Assembly: GCA_025093555.1 (NCBI GenBank)
Contig: JAIWNF010000102.1
Coordinates: 1 to 64,000, forward strand
Length of the DNA: 64,000 nt
Source: Circinella umbellata
Taxonomy: Eukaryota > Mucoromycota > Mucoromycetes > Mucorales > Lichtheimiaceae
Reading direction: 5' to 3'
Made by a program: the position numbers and the translations under genes. The notes under the pieces are model-generated. The model was not told the origin of the DNA. It was given only the letters and a program-made list of their open reading frames with translations, and did no database searches. Shown here piece by piece: positions 47,673-59,642 of the stretch; positions within the stretch are counted from its first letter, which is position 1, and every line of letters starts with the position of its first letter.

Positions 47673-47843
47673 TCAAATACCAACCGCAATTTTTTTTCTC
47701 TCGCTGAATAAATTGTCCAGTATACCATTCTCCGTTTCGTCAAGATGTGAATCTTGTTCGTTTATGACCTCCATGAACATGGCCAGTGCCCAGCGCGTAA
47801 AACCGAGAAAGACCAGGGCAGACACGAAGACTTTGTCTTTGAC
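47673..47843 (-). pseudogene. Exon-like open segment at the left edge of the 285-bp array
   Basis: After a good acceptor (CCTAGCAG) the minus strand is open: VKDKVFVSALVFLGFTRWAL, then AMFMEVINEQDSHLDETENG and ILDNLFSE, then a stop at 47,673. The first ~23 residues lie in the tandem unit and recur in every copy; the rest is unique. The hydrophobic stretch could be one membrane helix. The family is unknown. Confidence 0.4.
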
Positions 47844-49342
47844 CTGCTAGGAGTGGGAAGTAAATGGGTTATGGTTCTTTTTTGAGCTGTAGGTTATTTG
47901 CGTTGGTCATGTCGTTGTAGCATGCAGTTGAAATGACAGACTTGGTAAGCTCTTTGAAAATATCTTTTGTTAATAGAGTGACGAGTTCTGAATCTCATTT
48001 ATATATTGTGAATAATTCTAGGTATCCAAGTTGATTTGTATTACGGTACAACCGATAGCGACATGGCCAGTGCCCAGCGCGTAAAACCGAGAAAGGCCAT
48101 GGCAGACACGAAGACTTTGTTCTTTGATACTGCTAGGAGTGGGAAGTAAATGGGTTATGGTTCTTTTTTGAACTGTAGGTTATTTGCGTTGGTCATGTCG
48201 TTGTAGCATGCAGTTGAAATGACAGACTTGGTAAGCTCTTTGAAAATATCTTTTGTTAATAGAGTGACGAGTTCTGAATCTCATTTATATATTGTGAATA
48301 ATTCTAGGTATCCAAGTTGATTTGTATTCCGGTACAACCGATAGCGACATGGCCAGTGCCCAGCGCGTAAAACCGAGAAAGACCAGGGCAGACACGAAGA
48401 CTTTGTCTTTGACCTGCTAGGAGTGGGAAGTAAATGGGTTATGGTTCTTTTTTGAACTGTAGGTTATTTGCGTTGGTCATGTCATTGTAGCATGTAGTTG
48501 AAATGACAGACTTGGTAAGCTCTTTGAAAATATCTTTTGTTAATAGAGTGACGAGTTCTGAATCTCATTTATATATTGTGAATAATTCTAGGTATCCAAG
48601 TTGATTTGTAATCCGGTACCACCGATAACGACATGGCCAGTGCCCAGCGCGTAAAACCGAGAAAGACCATGGCAGACACGAAGACTTTGTTCTTTGATAC
48701 TGCTAGGAGTGGGAAGTAAATGGGTTATGGTTCTTTTTTGAACTGTAGGTTATTTGCGTTGGTCATGTCGTTGTAGCATGCAGTTGAAATGACAGACTTG
48801 GTAAGCTCTTTGAAAATATCTTTTGTTAATAGAGTGACGAGTTCTGAATCTCATTTATATATTGTGAATAATTCTAGGTATCCAAGTTGATTTGTATTCC
48901 GGTACAACCGATAGCGACATGGCCAGTGCCCAGCGCGTAAAACCGAGAAAGACCATGGCAGACACGAAGACTTTGTTCTTTGATACTGCTAGGAGTGGGA
49001 AGTAAATGGGTTATGGTTCTTTTTTGAACTGTAGGTTATTTGCGTTGGTCATGTCGTTGTAGCATGCAGTTGAAATGACAGACTTGGTAAGCTCTTTGAA
49101 AATATCTTTTGTTAATAGAGTGACGAGTTCTGAATCTCATTTATATATTGTGAATAATTCTAGGTATCCAAGTTGATTTGTATTCCGGTACAACCGATAG
49201 CGACATGGCCAGTGCCCAGCGCGTAAAACCGAGAAAGACCAGGGCAGACATGAAGACTTTGTCTTTGACCTGCTAGGAGTGGGAAGTAAATGGGTTATGG
49301 TTCTTTTTTGAGCTGTAGGTTATTTGCGTTGGTCATGTCATT
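47777..49342. repeat. ~285-bp direct tandem array, five full copies plus one partial
   Basis: Copies begin with ACATGGCCAGTGCCCAGCGC at about 47,777, 48,061, 48,347, 48,631, 48,917 and 49,203. The last is cut off at about 49,342. There are two unit types. Type A (284 bases) reads AGGGCAGACACGAAG and TTGTCTTTGACCTGC. Type B (286 bases) reads ATGGCAGACACGAAG and TTGTTCTTTGATACTGC. The order is A B A B B A. Copies are over 97 percent alike by eye, so the amplification is young. The units are too long and lack spacers to be CRISPR. Confidence 0.93.
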
Positions 49343-50154
49343 GAATCTATTGCTAAGGCTATCATAGTAAGCTTGTCAAATAATATTTTTTGATGTTCCT
49401 TTTCGATGTACTAATGCTTTTATGTGATCGTGTCTTTGCGTGCTTGTATAGATATTCTTTTACTTGTATGGCGGATTGGGCAAGGCGGAGGCTCTGGATG
49501 AGGACAAAATTATGATAGATTCCATGTTTTGTTTGAGTGCTTGGTACACAATGCAGCTTATTCAACTACATATGTTGATAAGGTAATGATTCTTTGTGTG
49601 TGTGTTTGAATTTACTGTAACATGGAACTGAGACTTTTTGTTAATCACGAGTGGATAACTGGCTCTATCTTTAAGATTAGGTGTTATTTAATTTCGACAA
49701 TATTAATATACAGTATTTTGGTATCAAGTTCATCCACATGGAAATTTCCTATCAGCAGCGGAGATACTTCAAACAAGCATCAATTTAATCTTTTGCCAGA
49801 TAACTAAATATAGTTTTATACATATAAAAGATAGTATAATCCATGTCACATCAACAAAATACGAAAAATCGTATGAAACTAGAACTCTTGTAATATTTAT
49901 GTTATTATTAGTTTTTTTATTTAAATAGTATTTTTCATCATCTACTACAATATATTCAATGGCGCGACCATCGTTACACACATCTGTTTCTTCTCTTTTT
50001 ACCCTTTGATTATTTTTTTCTCCAGGAAGTGTTGGAGCTTCATGAACCAGGCAAAAAAAAACATTGGCAGGGAATGTAGTATGTGTTCGGATGAAAATGC
50101 TACTTGGGTACCACGAATGAACAAGCAGATAAGGAATGATGGTCTCAAGTGCTT
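49343..50154. other. Intergenic stretch without a supported gene
   Basis: AT-rich between the tandem array and the next relic. Open frames of 61-77 codons have no recognisable content. The frames around 50,006-50,239 are antisense shadows of the relic on the minus strand. Confidence 0.4.
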
Positions 50155-50292
50155 TCAATTTTTTTTCCCTGCCTTTATTATTGCTCTTGCTTTATTTTCT
50201 AAGCTTGGAAAGGATTCCAGGAAATCACCAAGGGAATGAACATTGGCACAGTAACCAAAGACACCAGCAGGCTCAGCACCATGTTCGTTCAT
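50155..50292 (-). pseudogene. Relic exon of an unrecognised protein
   Basis: The minus strand from the ATG at 50,292 reads MNEHGAEPAGVFGYCANVHS, then LGDFLESFPSLENKARAIIK and AGKK, and hits TGA just after a run of eight A. Skipping one base would extend it with ESTxDHHS-like sequence, so a slippage frameshift is likely. It has good protein-like composition, but I recognise no family. Confidence 0.35.
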
Positions 50293-51019
50293 ATATTTAT
50301 TTAATTTTATAATGAAACATTACAACCATCTTGCATCCTTCTGAAGACGACATGTTTCCAACTTCTGAAAAATAGTTCAAGACTATATTGATTCTTTTTA
50401 ATTAGTTTATATATACGTCTTTTTTTCTTTTCTTCTTTTATTGATTGAGAAAAAAAGTGAAATTTAAAATCAATACTAAAAGAATAGATTATTAGGAGGA
50501 ATGATGGTGGTAATAATATTTCAGTTCAATTTTTTCTTTGAATCCTACAAGATCGATCCATTTGTATATATATTATTTAGCATGAATATATGCAGGAAAA
50601 TTATTCTGTCTTACCATAATCGGTTTGGTTGTGAAACTATAAGTGGTTGGAATAAAAGAGTCCACAACGTTTGTGAGTGAACATCGACATTTTTTTTTTC
50701 GTCCATAACATGTTAGCTGGAAAAGCACCGCAGTTTTTTTTACCGCACCAAATGATGATTGTGCGTTTGTTCAGTTTGAATAAAAAAAAGGCCTTGAATT
50801 TGAATTACTACTAGCTTAAGAATGAAAGTGTGTGATACGCCCTTGTACTATAAAACCTTTCAAAAGCGTTTTTTTTTCTTGACGATAACAAAATGTCTTC
50901 CTCCTTTTCGCTACACCCTTCAATATCAATATTTTCTTCATTCGGTTTTACTTTCACCTTTGGTATATCTTTTTACACACACGTTCGTTTATGACATACA
51001 TTTGATATCTCCTCTACTA
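50293..51019. other. AT-rich intergenic DNA
   Basis: Nothing supportable. A 71-codon plus frame at 50,822-51,037 runs across the left end of the next inverted-repeat element and is not a gene. Confidence 0.4.
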
Positions 51020-51772
51020 AGGTGCATCCTGACTTAAACCGTCAAAATATGGAGTGGAATAAGAATTGACAAAAAATTGTCAGAAATGAAGCTATGTTAA
51101 TTTAAATATTCTGAAGAGATGTTACGGACCAGTTTTTAGAAAAAGTCATTTTCCATTGAGATTTGTTACGTCAAAGTTTTGTCAATATATGATATTTTAC
51201 TAAGTAACACCAATAATTCGAGAAAGGGATAAGCAGTGTGTAACCTATAAAAGTGGATGAATTATGGTTACACAAGGTTCGTGCTCTAATTTATATGTAG
51301 CTCCTAGCTTTTACCGTTCTATTTTTCTTCACTCAATAAAAAACAAATAGATATAAGAACAACAATAAAACTCAAAAAATAGTTGTTTTCAAATATTCAT
51401 TGCATGTAAATACTATCATCTATACCGAAAAAGATTCCAATCATTTCCAGGCTCTTGTTGAATAGCAACCAAGTAAAGTTATAACCCCATCTTCCACCTG
51501 ACAGAAAATATTGGGGAAATATCAGAAATATCAAATGGTATTATGAAACCAAGCAACAGGAAAAAGGAAAAAGAATAGGGAAATTACTGCATATTTCTCA
51601 ACATTATACACACATGCACTATCATCTCTTTTTATCCTATTTTTTATAAAATATAGGACTTATCTATGGCCAGCAGAATTTTGATAGTCTCATTGGTGAC
51701 AGTATGATTACCCGTCGGGTGTTTAAAATATTTCAATTTTCGAAAAATGACGGTTTAAGTCAGGATGCACCT
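51020..51772. mobile_element. 753-bp Tc1/mariner-style non-autonomous element with TA duplication
   Basis: The left end AGGTGCATCCTGACTTAAAC followed by CGTCA is repeated exactly, inverted, at 51,748-51,772. TA stands directly outside each end (51,018-51,019 and 51,773-51,774). The interior has no transposase sense. The two perfect 25-base terminal repeats suggest a fairly recent insertion. The class is inferred from the TA duplication. Confidence 0.8.
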
Positions 51773-52157
51773 TACTTTTTTTTTTACCTATATAGCTGTG
51801 GATACGTTTCTTAACAACTAGTTGAAGTTAGTAGAATAGCTTTTTTGTTGTCATTATTCTACCTTTTGGCTATAAACCAGGTTTTTGAATTCCGAAAATT
51901 ACTGATTGTCTATATCAATTGATCCCCCCCCCTTGCCATTTTAAATGGGCCAACCCTCCTTCTCCTCTAAGTTTAAGGCCACGGTGGCAGGAGAGTTAAC
52001 GTATCTGATTAGAAAGAATTTGTAAGTAAATTAGAGTTTCCTTTTTTTCATGGCGTCATTTTTTATTAGCATAGTAATTTCATTAAGAAGAAAGAGGAGT
52101 TAGAATATGGGTGAGAAAGAAAAAAAAACGATGAACAGTAGAAATAATGCATTTTAC
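51773..52157. other. Short intergenic stretch
   Basis: AT-rich with a C-run at about 51,924 and a GC-richer patch at about 51,955-51,995 (GGCCACGGTGGCAGGAGAG). No gene seen. Confidence 0.4.
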
Positions 52158-52733
52158 CTATCAATGACTTACAAATCAAATAAGGGCATGGATATAAAGT
52201 AGTACTATCCTTAGTAGTAGCCATTGCTAGTACATTTTGTAAGATATCGTTTTGAAGTTTATTGTCACCAACAACATAATTATCCAATTTGATTTGAAAT
52301 GATTGTTTTTGTTGGTTATTTTCATAATTGTCAAAGTACACGAGAGCTCTCTACATGTAATGACTGGGCGTTGGAACAGTGTAGAAGCACATCTCTAAAC
52401 GAATACATAATTATTACTTGAATTTTTTCCATATTGGAATTCAACGATACAGTAAACAAATGCTTGTAGCATTTCATTGTTTAAGATTATTTTTGACAAT
52501 ATATAAAAAATGATGATGAGGTTCTTACCCATCGATACAAAAAATTTTGAAGATGGGGAAATACGTTTAAAATATACTTCAAGAGAAATGGAATTAAAAC
52601 AAGAATACTTTATCTTGTATTGAGAAATTGATGAGCGGATATTAATAGGAAAAAAATGAGTAAAGCTAAAAAAAAAAAAAAAACCTTTGGTATGTAAAAC
52701 GTAAATTGTATCAAATAAATCTTCCAGTAACAT
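52158..52733 (-). pseudogene. Relic of a spliced gene of unknown family
   Basis: Exon-like pieces on the minus strand: LLEDLFDTIYVLHTK (from 52,733), ISLEVYFKRISPSSKFFVSM ending at a GTAAGA donor near 52,527, and EMCFYTVPTPSHYM, then a TAG, then RALVYFDNYENNQQKQSFQI and DSTTLYPCPYLICKSLI before a GTAAAA donor at 52,158. Phases across the second junction agree. The single TAG in an otherwise well-behaved frame points to a recently lost gene or transposon gene. No family recognised. Confidence 0.4.
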
Positions 52734-53075
52734 ACAATAACAAAAGTCACCCTTTCATTTGAGATATACATAATGTAAAATGCACCGGTCAAAAATCCCT
52801 ATTTCTAATTTTCGATTTTTGTCTTTTATAATGACATATCGCTGATATCGTTGATGTAAACCAAGAACCAACTATGGTTATCAATCCTTTTTATAATGAT
52901 AAATGTTGATTTTTTTCATGATGAATAAAGCTGAAAACGGCGCCATAACATATTATCATTGATTCATTAGTTGTATTACCAGTCAACTATCGCGCGTTTC
53001 TCGGATGAAAATAATAAAAACTATTCAGAAAAATTTCTAGTGGTAGTTCATTAACAAAGTCAGTGATCTGTTTCA

Positions 53076-53198
53076 TTAATATGTTACGATAGTTGATCTC
53101 GTTGCTGCTTCTGTTACTTTGAGTTGTTGTTGTTGTTGTTGTTGTTGTTGTGCTAGTGCTGCTTTAACTGATATATTGCTACCACGACGTTTTGGCAT
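53076..53198 (-). CDS. Short Gln-rich open frame, possibly a gene or relic start
   Basis: 40 codons: MPKRRGSNISVKAALA, nine Gln, then LKVTEAATRSTIVTY and a stop. It has a protein-like start with a basic box. Further minus-strand pieces upstream, around 53,290-53,580, read partly sensibly (SQKCHRKLISDHLNHQHHPG and NHLFLSDELQLIINETRRIS) but with stops between them. It may be a decayed transposon gene. The function is unknown. Confidence 0.25.
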   Translation of the reverse strand: MPKRRGSNISVKAALAQQQQQQQQQLKVTEAATRSTIVTY

Positions 53199-55859
53199 GT
53201 TTCTGTTGGTAGAACCCAATACCATGCGTTACTTTTCTTTTCTTTCAAAAATCATTTTATATATATATGGCTCTATGTAGTTTATCCATTTGTGACTGAT
53301 TCACTCTCCCACTGGAACGATTATTTTATTTGTTTCACAACCAGGGTGATGTTGGTGATTGAGATGATCTGAGATCAATTTACGATGGCATTTTTGAGAC
53401 ACGGGATTTGGTTATTACCTTTTTTTTTGTTCTTTCTGACTGTAATTTCTGACGGGGATGACAGAGATCCTTCTTGTTTCATTGATAATAAGTTGTAATT
53501 CATCGCTCAAGAAAAGATGGTTCTTCTGCTGCTGTTGCTATTCCGTCGATATTTTTTTCAACTCTGGTTCTGAAACAGTTTAAAGTGAATAATCTTTTCA
53601 TTTTGTTTTATTCTTGTGTATTTCAATAGGTAAAAAGCAGAATATGAATTTTTTTAAAAATTTGAATTATGGGTCATTCATGCTGTAGAATCATTCTTTC
53701 AAGTGGATGTTTACTTTAAGTTAAATTATGTTACGCCCTTGTATGTTACACATACCAACAAGAGATGAAGTTATACCTACGTAATCAAAATACAAAGAGA
53801 AAAGGTACAGGTATCTGGGCGTAAGATAAGCTTCTTTTTTTTTTATCTGTGATGGACTTTTTATTTTATATAAATACTTGCAAATTTACTACGTATTCTG
53901 GAAAGTAAAATAAATAAACGTAATTCATGCTGTATCAATCAAAGATAACATAACTGTATAGAATCGCCACAAGATAAGAAATATAATCAATAAATAACAG
54001 AATATGTGCGAAATACAAAAATGAAGGTTCGATGGTTAAACTACTACAATATAAACGTCATCCATATTAAATGTACAATGTGTGTCATTGAAGTCTTACT
54101 TGTAATATACAAATCTATTTTTTTTTCTTATGCGTCTAAAGAATCTTGTACGTAGAAATAAGATATTTGAAAATGACTTGATGATGGTATATACATTAAC
54201 ACATACGTAGCTATATAATGAAACGTTTAAATGTAAATATTATTTTCACCACAATGTGTGTATAGGTACTAGTCTGTAAATGATTCGTCGAGCGTACAAA
54301 AACCAGAACCAAGTAGATCCCATCCAAATTTAACTGACACCTTTTTAAAAGGGGTCAAAATCATTAATGGATTTGAAGAACGTGTTTCAGTCAGTAATAT
54401 AATAATAATCAGGAATAATTTGTGTAAATAAGGTTTCATATTAAAGTACGTAACAAAAGGATGAAGAATAAGAAGCTCCTGTGAAATATACAATATTATA
54501 CCCTTTTTTTCTTCCTTAAAAAAAAGGGAATATGTACAACGCCAACCTCTCTAGATGTGGGGATTCACAACAAATATTTCTTTTATTTTATAGTCATTAA
54601 AAAAAAAGATAATTGTATAAAGCTATTTTATCATACCAACTAAAAGATTTCTGATTGATTTATTATTTGATTCTCATCAACACTTGCAAATATATATTTT
54701 ATGCAAAGAAAAAAAAATTCAAAGTAAATTATATAATGCATTCTATTTAGGTTCTTTTTTATATCTGATCGGCAATAGGCGGGCATTCCTAATAAAAATT
54801 GCTCGAATAGTTAATTTCCTAATGTATTTTTCTTAAATCTAACTAATGATATGAATGGGGAAAATGTATGATTTTTAATGGTATAATACATCTGTATTTC
54901 GAATATGAGAAATAAATCGAAAGAGAAGTTATATATAATGAATCTTATTAATAAATATTTTGAATGATTACATATTTATAAATAATGAAATACCTGTATT
55001 GAAAGTGTTTATATATACGTTTGTTATTTTTCTTTTTGTACTAAAAAAAGACTTTATTGTACGTACGTACCATGTAATAAACTAGTATAGTTCTTGATTA
55101 TTATTATTTTTATCTCCCGTAATGTAACATCTATCATGTTGAACTAGTATAAAATCTGTTATATCTAACTATAATTTAAATCGTTTTCTCTAAACTTTAA
55201 ACGTTTGATAACAGGATTTTATATAAGGTTTTTCTCTTTAACTTAAAAAAAACAATAGTGATCGAACCTTCCCCTTTTCCGTTAAAGTTGATGAGAAATT
55301 TAGAGTTGTGGTACATCGATCTTTTGTTATATCCATTCTCTTTTTATCATCGTCATTATTATTACTTGAATATTATTGGTGAGTTTCTCCTAGTTTGTAT
55401 ACAATATATATATATATATAAAAGTATGGGGTTGTTTTCTCCTCTTATGCATTCCATCGAATTTAACTTCTTTATTTTTGCCCTTCAAAAACATATATGT
55501 GAATTACCATTTGTATTTGTGTTACCGACTTCACCCCCTTCCCCTGGTACGTGCGGGACCTCTTTTTTTACTATAAATTTCGGGGGGGGGGGAGGGGGTC
55601 GTAAAAAGAAATTGAGTTAAGGAAAAAAAAATTGTACAACCTGAAAAAAGAGAGTTGTTCCCGGACCCACCGAAATATCTTTTCCCCCCAAAGGTTGCAC
55701 CATATATATATATATATATATAAAAAGAGAGAAACTGTTCCAGCCTTTCTCTTTAATTCATTTGTTATTTTTCTTCTTCTTCTTTTCACATTTTTTTTTA
55801 TTTACATTTTTTTTGCTCTCTTTCTTTTATTGATATAATTTTAATTGGAATCGAAAAAA
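53199..55859. other. AT-rich intergenic region
   Basis: 2.7 kb with no supported gene beyond the fragments mentioned under 53,076. TA microsatellites lie near 55,402-55,418 and 55,703-55,722. There is a G-run at 55,581-55,590 and a pyrimidine-rich leader directly before the next gene. Confidence 0.45.
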
Positions 55860-56897
55860 ATGAATTCTCAATATGATACAAAGAAAAAGAAACCTAAACC
55901 ACTTTTTGGAATATTTCGTACTGGTGGTGGAAATAATACAATGAGTAATAAAAAATCATCATCACCAACATCACCTGCCATTCCATCACCTTCTTTACCT
56001 ACTCAACAACCACCAAGATTAGGATATGATCCATATGACCCTGTTCATTTTTCAAGACCTATGGAGGTAATTTCTTCAACATCAACATCGAGAAAACAAC
56101 AGCAACAAGCACAACAATCGACAAGACGACCACGATCTAAATCAACTGCTGCTACAGGTCAGAGAGTGACAATGTCAGCTGCTCAACGTGCACACAGTGT
56201 CAAAGTACGCGAACAAGCATTAAATAAATTATGTGGGACATCACCTACTCCATCGCCATCCACTTCATCCCCTCGATCCCCATTTCAACAAAGATCTCCC
56301 ATGCCACGACAATTCACACCACCCGGTTCACCTTCTCCATCACCCATAATAAGAAAACATGTTTCAGCGAATGATTTACGACAGGCTAATAAACATCAAT
56401 ATGATGCAATTTATAATAATAATCGGATACCCATACCAAGTAATAGTACAAGTCGAACAGGATCTCCACAACGAACTCATTCGCCAAGAATGATGCCTAC
56501 TATTACTACTAAAACCTATAAAAAACATCAACACCAAAAGCCTTCTCTTCCAAGTGATGATGAAGATTCTGATGATGATATACCCTTAGCTGTTACCATG
56601 GGAACAACGCCAACAAGAAATAAAAAGTTTTATTTATTGGATGGTGTAGAAGATGACGATGATGATAAGGATTTGATACCTATTGCAACAGCTTTAAGTA
56701 TGAAAGGAAATGGTATGCTATCAGCAGCAGATAAATATAAACAAAAAGTCAAAGAACAATTGGATATGAGTAGTGATGAAGAAGATAATATTCCTATTTC
56801 AACAATGGTGTCACGACAGTCAATGCGTTCGGGTCGACAAAAAAAACCTGGTTTACATGATTACAACTATTGTACCGCAGGTGGTATAATAACATAA
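55860..56897 (+). CDS. Low-complexity Ser/Pro-rich hypothetical protein
   Basis: Single-exon gene of 345 residues starting at the ATG at 55,860 (MNSQYDTKKKKPKPLFGIFR). The FGIFR-like N-terminal box is followed by long Ser/Pro/Thr-rich disorder with many SP and TP sites, which are possible proline-directed kinase targets. A helical stretch near residue 105 reads SAAQRAHSVKVREQALNKLC. Then come three acidic blocks each followed by an IP[LI]A-type word: DSDDDIPLAVTMG, DDDDDKDLIPIATALS and DEEDNIPISTMVS. This threefold D/E-IP(I/L) repeat is the most distinctive feature. The C-terminus is GLHDYNYCTAGGIIT. No enzyme domain, signal peptide or membrane helix is seen. Codon use and the long open frame support a real gene of a fungal-specific family. 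The function is unknown. Confidence 0.75.
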   Translation: MNSQYDTKKKKPKPLFGIFRTGGGNNTMSNKKSSSPTSPAIPSPSLPTQQPPRLGYDPYDPVHFSRPMEVISSTSTSRKQQQQAQQSTRRPRSKSTAATGQRVTMSAAQRAHSVKVREQALNKLCGTSPTPSPSTSSPRSPFQQRSPMPRQFTPPGSPSPSPIIRKHVSANDLRQANKHQYDAIYNNNRIPIPSNSTSRTGSPQRTHSPRMMPTITTKTYKKHQHQKPSLPSDDEDSDDDIPLAVTMGTTPTRNKKFYLLDGVEDDDDDKDLIPIATALSMKGNGMLSAADKYKQKVKEQLDMSSDEEDNIPISTMVSRQSMRSGRQKKPGLHDYNYCTAGGIIT

Positions 56898-59642
56898 ACA
56901 AAAGAAAAAAAAAGTTCTGTCCTCCACTCTTTCTTTCCCTCTCTTTCTTCATTAATACATAATTATACATCTATTGGTTCATAAATTCTAGCGATATCGA
57001 TTTTTTTCCCATTATATCAACATCATCATTCTTATTTTGTTTATTTTATTTTAACTTTATATTTCACACATAACACAAACATACACACAGACCCGATCCA
57101 TTTATTACTTATTGTATTTTCTGTTGCAGTATATAAATACACAACAACATTGCATTGTTTATTCTTATCTTTTGTTTACTGTACTGAATATCCTATTTGG
57201 CATATTGACATTTTGAGCAGAAATGTGTAAAAGAGAATTTTTGTTTCTCTCTCCTTGAATAAGAATTGTTGTTATGGTTGGGGACAAGTAGGTATTTCTT
57301 TTAAGTAAATGCGGGTGTGTATATAATATGACCAACGATCAATTATTATTATTGTAAAAAAGAAGAAAATCAGAATGAGGCTGATGTATTATACAAAATG
57401 CGCCATTTCCTTTTTTAAGGTTACAGATAAACTGGGCTTTATAAATAAATGTGCTAACAGATCTCACTTGATCTATTGAATATTAAATTTTGAAAACGTT
57501 CTAGGGTAAATAACTTTTTTTTTTAATATATTTATTATTTATTATAATCATATTTGTAACCCCCTTTCGCCGCTTGAATGAATAATAAAATGATTGTAAC
57601 AGATGAACCAAGGTATGTAATAGTTTTTTTTTTTTTTTGAACTGGAGAATATTGCAATTAATATGATAATTAGGTTAATTTAATTAAAAAAAAGTTCTTT
57701 GGTATGTTCGTTCTTTATTATTATTATATTAAATATCCTTTTGCTCTCTCTTTCAATTTATTATATATTAATAATAATGGATTATTTTGTCGATCTCTTA
57801 CATCACATCTACTATATAATGGATAAATAATTGTTTGATGAGTAATTATACGTAATACAGAAATAATATAACATACCACGCGACAGAAAGATATGCAATC
57901 TTCTTGTAATAAAAAATATCTGTATTCGAATTGATTATCATAAAATGAATTGAAATTACCACGTTCCAATAATATATTTTATATTATATTACATAGCTGA
58001 AGATTGAGATTTGATCAACAGCGCCTCGAGCCCTCACCCATTTTTTTGATATCCATAATTATAAGTGTAAAAAGGATAAAGTACGTAGATTGATATATTT
58101 CTTCCATTATATCATAAAATTATTTATTTTTTATCTCTTTTATTACTTTTAAATTTTTATGTTAATATTGTTCAGGTACTTTTTCACTCTTATAACAGAT
58201 TGTAAAAACACCCCAAATTTTTAATACAAAATGAGTTCTTGCTCAAGACTCAAAAAAAAAAAGACTTTTATGTAATATTCACTTAGTTCTCTATAATGTT
58301 TTATTGTCATTGAAGTTACAATGTTTTTAAAGGTAATATTGCTTACAAGTCGGAAAAATATAAATCATACGTACAATTATATATAATAAAAACATTTATT
58401 CAAAGAGTAATATCAAATAGGCTGTGCTATAATCAAATTTTGATTTTTCTGTTTATCTGAGGATAGATAAAAAAGGCTTGGTTTAGATTTTTCTAAATCA
58501 CTTGAGGGTTATAGGTATGCATAAACTTACTGCCTTTCTTTTTGAAAAATTTAAAAGTTTTTACGAAATATAAAATACTTTATTAGAACAAAGTGATGTA
58601 GAGTATGATATATTCTAGTAAAAGTGGTATATCAGCATTCAAAATTATTGACTAAAAGTGCGGTGCGGTCGGTGAGTATATGATGAATGATTTAGTTACT
58701 CTACATCCAACAAAACTAACATTTTTTAATCGTACGTATCAATTTTTTTGTGTATCAATTCATCTATTAGGCTGCCGTATATATATATATATATATAATA
58801 CCTACGTAATGAGAAAAATATTTCATAGTTTATTTCAATTGTTCAAAATGTCAATAGTTATCTTAATTAAGTATCACATCATAGGGCGTAGAATGATTGC
58901 TTCGACTAAACCACTTTTATATTTTTTCAAAGGTACATAGCAATATAATATAACTACGTCGTATCCAGCCATTTATACACTATATATACAGCTATTATTG
59001 ATATATAACTTAAGAATGTTTATGAAGCTTATATTAGCAGTTCAACTTTTTATGAATAACGTTCAATATTTCTCATCTTTTCTCACTATATCTTTATGCA
59101 CAAAAGTGGGAGCTGCATGAAGACAAGACAAACAAGGAATAATGTATATTTTTAATGATATATATATGAGCGGCCCAATAAACGGTATTGGTGTTGATAA
59201 CTATAGTTTACATGGTCTACGTACGAGCTTGTTTGACACCTTTTTATTTGTGGGGTGTCCGTAGGAATTCCCCTAAACTACGTTATATGTATCGTTGCTA
59301 TAGACAACAACAACAACAACAAAAATAAGAGACTGACTAATTTCTTATTTTATATATAAAAACTCGTAAAAAATCCTTTTATTACTAGTTTATACTTAAA
59401 AGTAAAAAAGATGTCATAACCCATTTTAAACTAACCTTATTTCTAAAGACAGCGAAGAAAAAAATAAAATGGAGGTAAAGCGCACCCGAAAAATTACACA
59501 CGCATATAAGGCATTAATCAACATTTTCACATGGTATTCAACTCTTTTTTTTTCTTTCCACGCCTTCTTTATGTCATGAACCTTTTTTTTTTCTTTTCCT
59601 TCACTCTTTTTCTTTTTTCTTTATTTATTTTAAATTCTCGAA
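56898..59642. other. AT-rich intergenic region
   Basis: 2.7 kb without a gene I can support. It has a TA repeat at 58,777-58,795 and an ACA repeat at 59,305-59,321. The last part is a pyrimidine-rich promoter/leader of the thiolase gene. Confidence 0.5.

Noticed and set aside
47777..49342. Possible rRNA or tRNA gene cluster
   Set aside because: The 285-bp unit has no 5S rRNA boxes and no tRNA-like A and B boxes or cloverleaf.
55258..55620. 120-codon plus frame before the hypothetical gene
   Set aside because: It spans a TA microsatellite and a G-run, with no domain and composition-driven residues.
55845..55859. Five-residue upstream extension of the low-complexity protein
   Set aside because: It starts at TTG, which is not expected as a start here. 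The first ATG is at 55,860.
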